Shown: piece by piece, positions 59,880-64,000 of the stretch
Numbering within the stretch: position 1 is the stretch's first letter
Layout: the number at the start of each line of letters is the position of its first letter
Origin: Laburnicola sp. R22_1
Taxonomy: Eukaryota > Ascomycota > Dothideomycetes > Pleosporales > Didymosphaeriaceae
Length of the DNA: 64,000 nucleotides
Direction of reading: 5' to 3'
Assembly: GCA_014281115.1 (NCBI GenBank)
Contig: JACONQ010000011.1
Location: forward strand, 2,542,001-2,606,000
Program-made: the position numbers and the translations under genes
Notes under the pieces: model-generated
Told to the model about the DNA's origin: nothing
Seen by the model: only the letters and a program-made list of their open reading frames with translations
Database searches by the model: none

Positions 59880-62028
59880 CCCAACAAAAGCGAAACTGCG
59901 ATAAAGCGCAAAGGCGTAAACGTCTCTACTAAAATAGGGAAAAGGCAACGTACGGCTGGTAAGGAAATTAGGGAGGCAGACTCTATCTACAACCAAGCTG
60001 CGCCGTACCTACTAGTAACAGCCAGATTTCTAATCGACGCACTCACCTCGGAATGGAGTATCGGTGTTAACAGGCCCATCGACTAAGCCCATAAGCGTCG
60101 CCTCCGCCAGATCTTTAACGAGGCAGGCGTTCTTCAGCGAGGCACAAGCCACCAGTTGCAGGTCGCTTGTTCCAAGGCGCATGTACAGCAGATGCTAGAC
60201 CACCTAAAAGAGGAGGGCCAGGCTGAGACCACTATCAGTACAGGTGAAAGCGCTGAGGGCGATTCGAAGTGGCCGTCGTTCGAAGATTGGGGGAGCGTCA
60301 TCAGGGGGAAGGCAGAGCTGATCGCAGGGCACCATCGAGTTAAAGCTTTCAAAAAGTATCTACAACTTCATCAGTTGCCAGAGAAAGAGCGGTGGTAGGT
60401 GTGCAGCATCTATAATAAAGGTTTTAGCCCCTGCACGTGCCAGCCAAGGCAACGAGCTAACCCGAACAATAGACACACTTCCGCCGCACTTGCGGATCCA
60501 GCTTTGTGCCAATCAAGAAGACATTATCCTTCCAGATAACCATGGCCAGATATGGACCGAGCTAGCAACCCTAGCATCCGACAATAACCAGCTGTTTCAA
60601 GGTTCGAACAAGTCAGTTGAGCAGAAGATGCTGGAGAAACTCAGGCTCAGCAGTCGAGTAAAGTTCCCAGTACGACGGCTAGCCACGCTATAGAAAAATC
60701 TCAGTTGGAGACTAATAATCACCAGATGGTGCCGCACCTCGATCAGGCAAGCGACTTTTAATATTTCCACATTTAAATAGATGGCAAGCTGCAGAATAGA
60801 TAATATAAGTGCAATTTGCGTCCAAAGCTGCCCTATACACCCACGCTAAGCGACACCCCAGTATTAGTTCTCTGCATTTAATAAGGTTATAAAAATTACA
60901 TCGGAGATTTAAGGCCAACATAGACTAGATGTTTAACTGGCTAACTAGAACAAACTAGCTAGCTTGCCGCGAGTGCGAAGTGTAGATGAAGTGCAGAGTC
61001 TATTCTATCCTAGTCTCAAGCCTGGCATAAAACCCTATCCCTCAGATACCTAGCAACAAGACTTCTTCCCAAACATAAGCAATAATGCGTACTTCAACCT
61101 GTGTCAATTGGTGCTTTTAGAGCCAGGACGCCGCTTTATCGACGTTTAGGCGCTTCTAAAGACTACAAAGTAGGAAGGAAAGCTAATAAGCACTGTAATA
61201 TCTCACGTTGTACAGTGGCTAAATAAAGAACCTAAAAAGGTCTTAGACTGCGACAACAATAAGCCCGCGCTGTAGAAAGACCTAATTCCCGCGCTGCGAG
61301 CAAAGTATAGCGACAAGGCCAATAGTGAGTCTTGAGCCCTTTAGTAGGGAGTCCTTAATCACATACGTAAGAACGCAAAAGAGTTCACTAGCACTACGCT
61401 AGAGCACTATCTCCACAAGTATTCAAGTAGAGACGGCGACGCCTACGGCGCACGGTTTAACCATAAGGTGTGGAGAAACATGCTTTCTATTGTCACTAAC
61501 TTTGCAGGGCCGACTCTACAGCATAAGTATATGGCTAGTCTTATTTTAGAGGGGACTTATAAGATTAGTCCGCCTATAGTTGCCTAAACTATGCGGAATT
61601 CCATCTATCAGATCCCAGAAGTTGTAAACGATCCAGCGCTTCGGTTAATAATCGCAGGCGAACAGCTGCTCTTAATAATATAGCTAGTTATTTGTTAATA
61701 GATCTCTAAGCAGTATGAAGACGTGCCAGATCGTCACAGCAAAGACGAACAGCTATTTACTGTCTATCTGGCAGAAGAACAGTGTGCAGAGACTAAGCTG
61801 TTGTTTCAGGCCTTAGGTGGCCACGTATCAGCGGCAGCACGGAAGCGTACCCCCCACCCCTGGGTTTTGGAAGGATCAGGCACGCACGGATCCATAAAGG
61901 AGCGAGCCATGGCCCAATCACCAAAGCACGGGTCGAAAGTGGCGTCGGACGCAAGGACATCACCGCGAACAGGGGTGCAGAACCGAGAATTAATCGACTT
62001 TACTGTGGACGGGCTGAACAATCTTTGA
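59880..62028 (+). pseudogene. ParB-like domain protein, RIP-degraded
   Basis: Coding sense is visible from about 59880. The N-terminal exon (frame to about 60420) ends in a ParB/sulfiredoxin-like signature: AELIAGHHRVKAFKKYLQ, then ERW-stop-VCSIYNK where WW is expected. A probable intron (about 60422-60474, with CTAAC branch and AATAG acceptor) leads to LPPHLRIQLCANQEDIILPD and NHGQIWTELATLASDN. From 60490 to 62028 the frame is constant with only RIP-type stops, roughly 510 codons, including FYPSLKPGIKPYPSD, SKDEQLFTVYLAEEQCAETK and a Ser/Arg-rich end. The fold suggests DNA binding or nucleotide-dependent nuclease or switch activity; similar HxR/WW layouts occur in fungal accessory proteins such as DUF3723, but I cannot confirm that assignment. 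No ATG seen at the start. Confidence 0.5.
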
Positions 62029-62455
62029 AAACAGTATTGTTACAAGAGCGCGGCTAGACAACAAAGAGCTTAAGTGCGCCAGGCTTCTCTAGCCGCAGAC
62101 TCTTATCAGCCTATAGATTTATTAAGATCCCTTTCTTTAAACGCTCTTACCGGCTTAGGACATTGAAGATAATTGGCCTTGGCTAAATGTGGGAGATGAC
62201 AACTATAAATAAACTCAACTTCCGCCGTAGAAGCTCCAATGTTGAAGTCTGGCACCTAGCCTAGAACTATCACAGTTAGCGCTAGTGTACATGGAGAATA
62301 GACATCGTGTGACATATTGGTGTCCCTAGAATTAATTTCCCCTGTGGCTTGCCCCTGGGGGCAAGCGGTTATCATGAGATCCTACTATCGGTTCCTATAG
62401 GCGACCGCTTCGCCTTCTCTTGTCGTGAAAATAAATCGTATCTATAGGTTCTATA
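62029..62455. promoter_or_regulatory. Intergenic region with promoter-like module 2
   Basis: TGTCCCTA at 62321 and the palindrome CTTGCCCCTGGGGGCAAG at 62348-62365, spaced almost as in module 1. Lies about 90 bp before the ATG of the next gene. Suggests the two genes share a regulator. Confidence 0.5.
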
Positions 62456-64000
62456 ATGGACATGGATGCATTCGACTATGAATTTTTCAACTCAAGTCCA
62501 CTCTAAGACATAGATGTACAGCCGAGTTCGCCGCCTGCTACCACTACAACGCAACTAATAAACGAGCAACACAGCGATAGTAGCCTTTATAAGGATTCGG
62601 GAGACAATAATGGGCTCTACAACGCCTCACGAGGCGAATTTAGGGACGACTGCAGCGAGGGCAGTTTTGGCGACGAAGAACATGTGCTCGTGGCGTCCAA
62701 CCAATATTCGTGGAAGATTGACCACGCAAAGGGCGACCACAAGCTGAAGGGTAGGTGCATGCATGGGCTTGTAGGAGGCGACTAACCATGCAGTAGTGCA
62801 GGACTTCATTGCAGCAACCAAGAGCGCCTCCTTTAATAGAGATAAAGCTATCAACATGCTCTAAAGGCGATACACGATCGACTATAGAAGTAGGAAAGCC
62901 AGCTCACAAGTAGCTGCGCCAGACAACGAATATATTCTTTCGTTCTTCCTCGACCTTCTTATAATCATCGGACGGCCACTAAAACCGATCACGCAACCGT
63001 CGAGTCGATTCTTCGACAATATGACTATCAGCTTCAAGAACTGGCGAGCCTTCTACAGTAATAAGCATGTCCACGGATTGTTGTTTGACCTGGAGCACCG
63101 GACATTCTAGCTAGCAACAGCGGCCATGAGGGAGGCCTGGCACATCGTTATGCATCCTGTCGCTAACGCGCCAGAAGAGCTTCTGTTAAGAGATGAGCTT
63201 CGAAAACGTCGCAAGAGACCATCTTAGTCTAGTGCCTTACAGTACCATCACGCGAACTTCTTAGCCTCATATATCAAGCAAATATTCCTGATTGGCGAGC
63301 TTTTAGGGGAGGGTGTAGAGCCGTCTTAGAGACTTGACGGTCCACACACACAGAAGATTACCTTCAACAAGTGGACCACATTTTAGGAGAAGTTCATACT
63401 AGAGTGGCCTGCATACGTAAGGCAGAGCACGCAGGATACGTTCTGGGTGGAGAACTAGCTAGCCTTCCACGCATACAACTACGGCGCAAACATCGAGATC
63501 GAAGCGACTAAGCAGATGCGTTCTGTACCAAAGGAGACCCGACTTTGGCCAGTTAAGGAGGAGTCTAACTCTAAGGAAGATGCCATTAAGGTAGAGGATG
63601 GCGTCACATATAACAAGTGGTCTGGCGGTGAAGCACCAGGAGCTAGTGCCATCCCCCACGCCAGCTATGACTACCAAAGCCTATTCACCGGCGGGTTGGA
63701 TTAACTAAGAACGGAGTTGGAGCAGAAATATGCCCTTGGCAATATTGACACCGTATCGTACGCACTAGCGGTCGACATTAACTGCTTAGATAGGCGGTCT
63801 CTAGAGCCAGGCAACAAGCCAGCGCGCTGTCCCCTGGCCGACCGCAACATAGTTCTCCGCGAGTTTCGAGGATTGCAAGACTTTACCTTCTATCCTCTAG
63901 CGTTTTACCTGGCACATGGCAATTTCTTGTTGCCCTAACCGCCAGCATTCTTAATAGACAATCTTCTCGCTGTTATGCAAGAAAACATAAGCTATTAGTA
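62456..64000 (+). pseudogene. Unrecognised long gene, runs off the window
   Basis: ATG 62456 (MDMDAFDYEFFNSSPL) opens an acidic, Ser-rich first exon that reads to about 62750. GTAGGTGC starts a likely short intron ending at one of several AGs up to 62813. The second exon continues in one frame to the window end with RIP-type stops: FFLDLLIIIGRPLKPITQPS, TISFKNWRAFYSNKHVHGLL, HANFLASYIKQIFLIGELLG, ILEWPAYVRQS. A late block LREFRGLQDFTFYPLAFYLA follows. Over 490 codons visible. No family recognised. It may work with the upstream ParB-like protein, because both promoters look alike. Confidence 0.5.

Larger units (their letters stand above)
59658..64000 (+). other. Unrelated segment with a ParB-like gene pair, right end outside the window
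   Basis: Replaces unit B at 59658. Composition is closer to normal than in the units. It holds two long plus-strand genes, each preceded by TGTCCCTA and a GGGGCAA-type palindrome. It could be a mobile element or a separate repeat; no terminal repeat or transposase can be identified in the visible part. Confidence 0.5.

Noticed and set aside
59658..62365. A complete small transposon delimited by the two TGTCCCTA copies
   Set aside because: Both copies are in the same orientation, each lies upstream of a gene, and no target duplication is evident at 59658, so a shared promoter module fits better.
1..64000. tRNA or rRNA genes
   Set aside because: I saw no cloverleaf-like or rRNA-like segment, but a covariance-model search would be needed to exclude them.

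Overview
This window looks like a heterochromatic, transposon-packed accessory or subtelomeric region of a filamentous ascomycete (Pezizomycotina). The evidence is one intact fungal gene with a short GT-AG intron, several fungal transposon families, and pervasive marks of repeat-induced point mutation (RIP). Almost every recognisable coding frame keeps its frame but is broken by TAG/TAA/TGA at positions where Gln (CAG/CAA) or Trp (TGG) is expected, and repeat copies differ mainly by C/T and G/A changes. I cannot name the species.

Layout. 1-478 is AT-rich debris. 720-2228 is the only gene that looks functional: a GT31-like type II membrane glycosyltransferase with a C-terminal PAN/apple-like domain and one 57-bp intron. 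2229-3820 is ordinary-composition DNA with a possible solo LTR. From 3.8 to 22.9 kb lie three copies of a RecQ-type telomere-linked helicase gene (TLH; OrsD-type zinc finger plus helicase). They are hit by nested elements: a Fot1/pogo element with TA target duplication (4254-6389), a second truncated Fot1/pogo element (12132-13.86 kb), a long-hairpin MITE (14150-14848), and a hAT element (15060-18321) that splits the zinc finger of the third helicase copy. 22.9-25.26 kb is a strongly purine-skewed, C-poor tract.

25.26-43.09 kb (unit A) and 47.68-59.66 kb (unit B) are two collinear copies, in direct orientation, of a large uncharacterised segment. Each holds a 231-bp repeat pair, a single-frame coding region of about 1,474 codons of unknown family, a hypothetical frame, a secreted SGNH/GDSL hydrolase, another hypothetical frame, a small secreted cysteine-containing protein on the minus strand, and an ankyrin-repeat protein on the minus strand. 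Unit A was later split by a Ty1/copia element (29487-35421) with 206-bp LTRs and a 5-bp target duplication whose empty site survives in unit B. Between the units lie purine-rich DNA, a telomere-like palindrome and a second large hairpin MITE (46186-47233).

Unit B is cut at 59,657 by a different segment that runs off the window. It holds two long broken genes. One encodes a ParB-like-domain protein, and each is preceded by the same promoter-like module (TGTCCCTA plus a GGGGCAA-type palindrome).

How the parts relate: this is a genome-defence graveyard. The nesting order and mutation load give a relative history: helicases and units first, then Fot1/copia, then hAT with the fewest stops. The best candidate for an undescribed system is the duplicated unit with its giant orphan protein, followed by the ParB-containing gene pair. 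Coordinates of degraded frames are approximate unless target duplications or codons define them.
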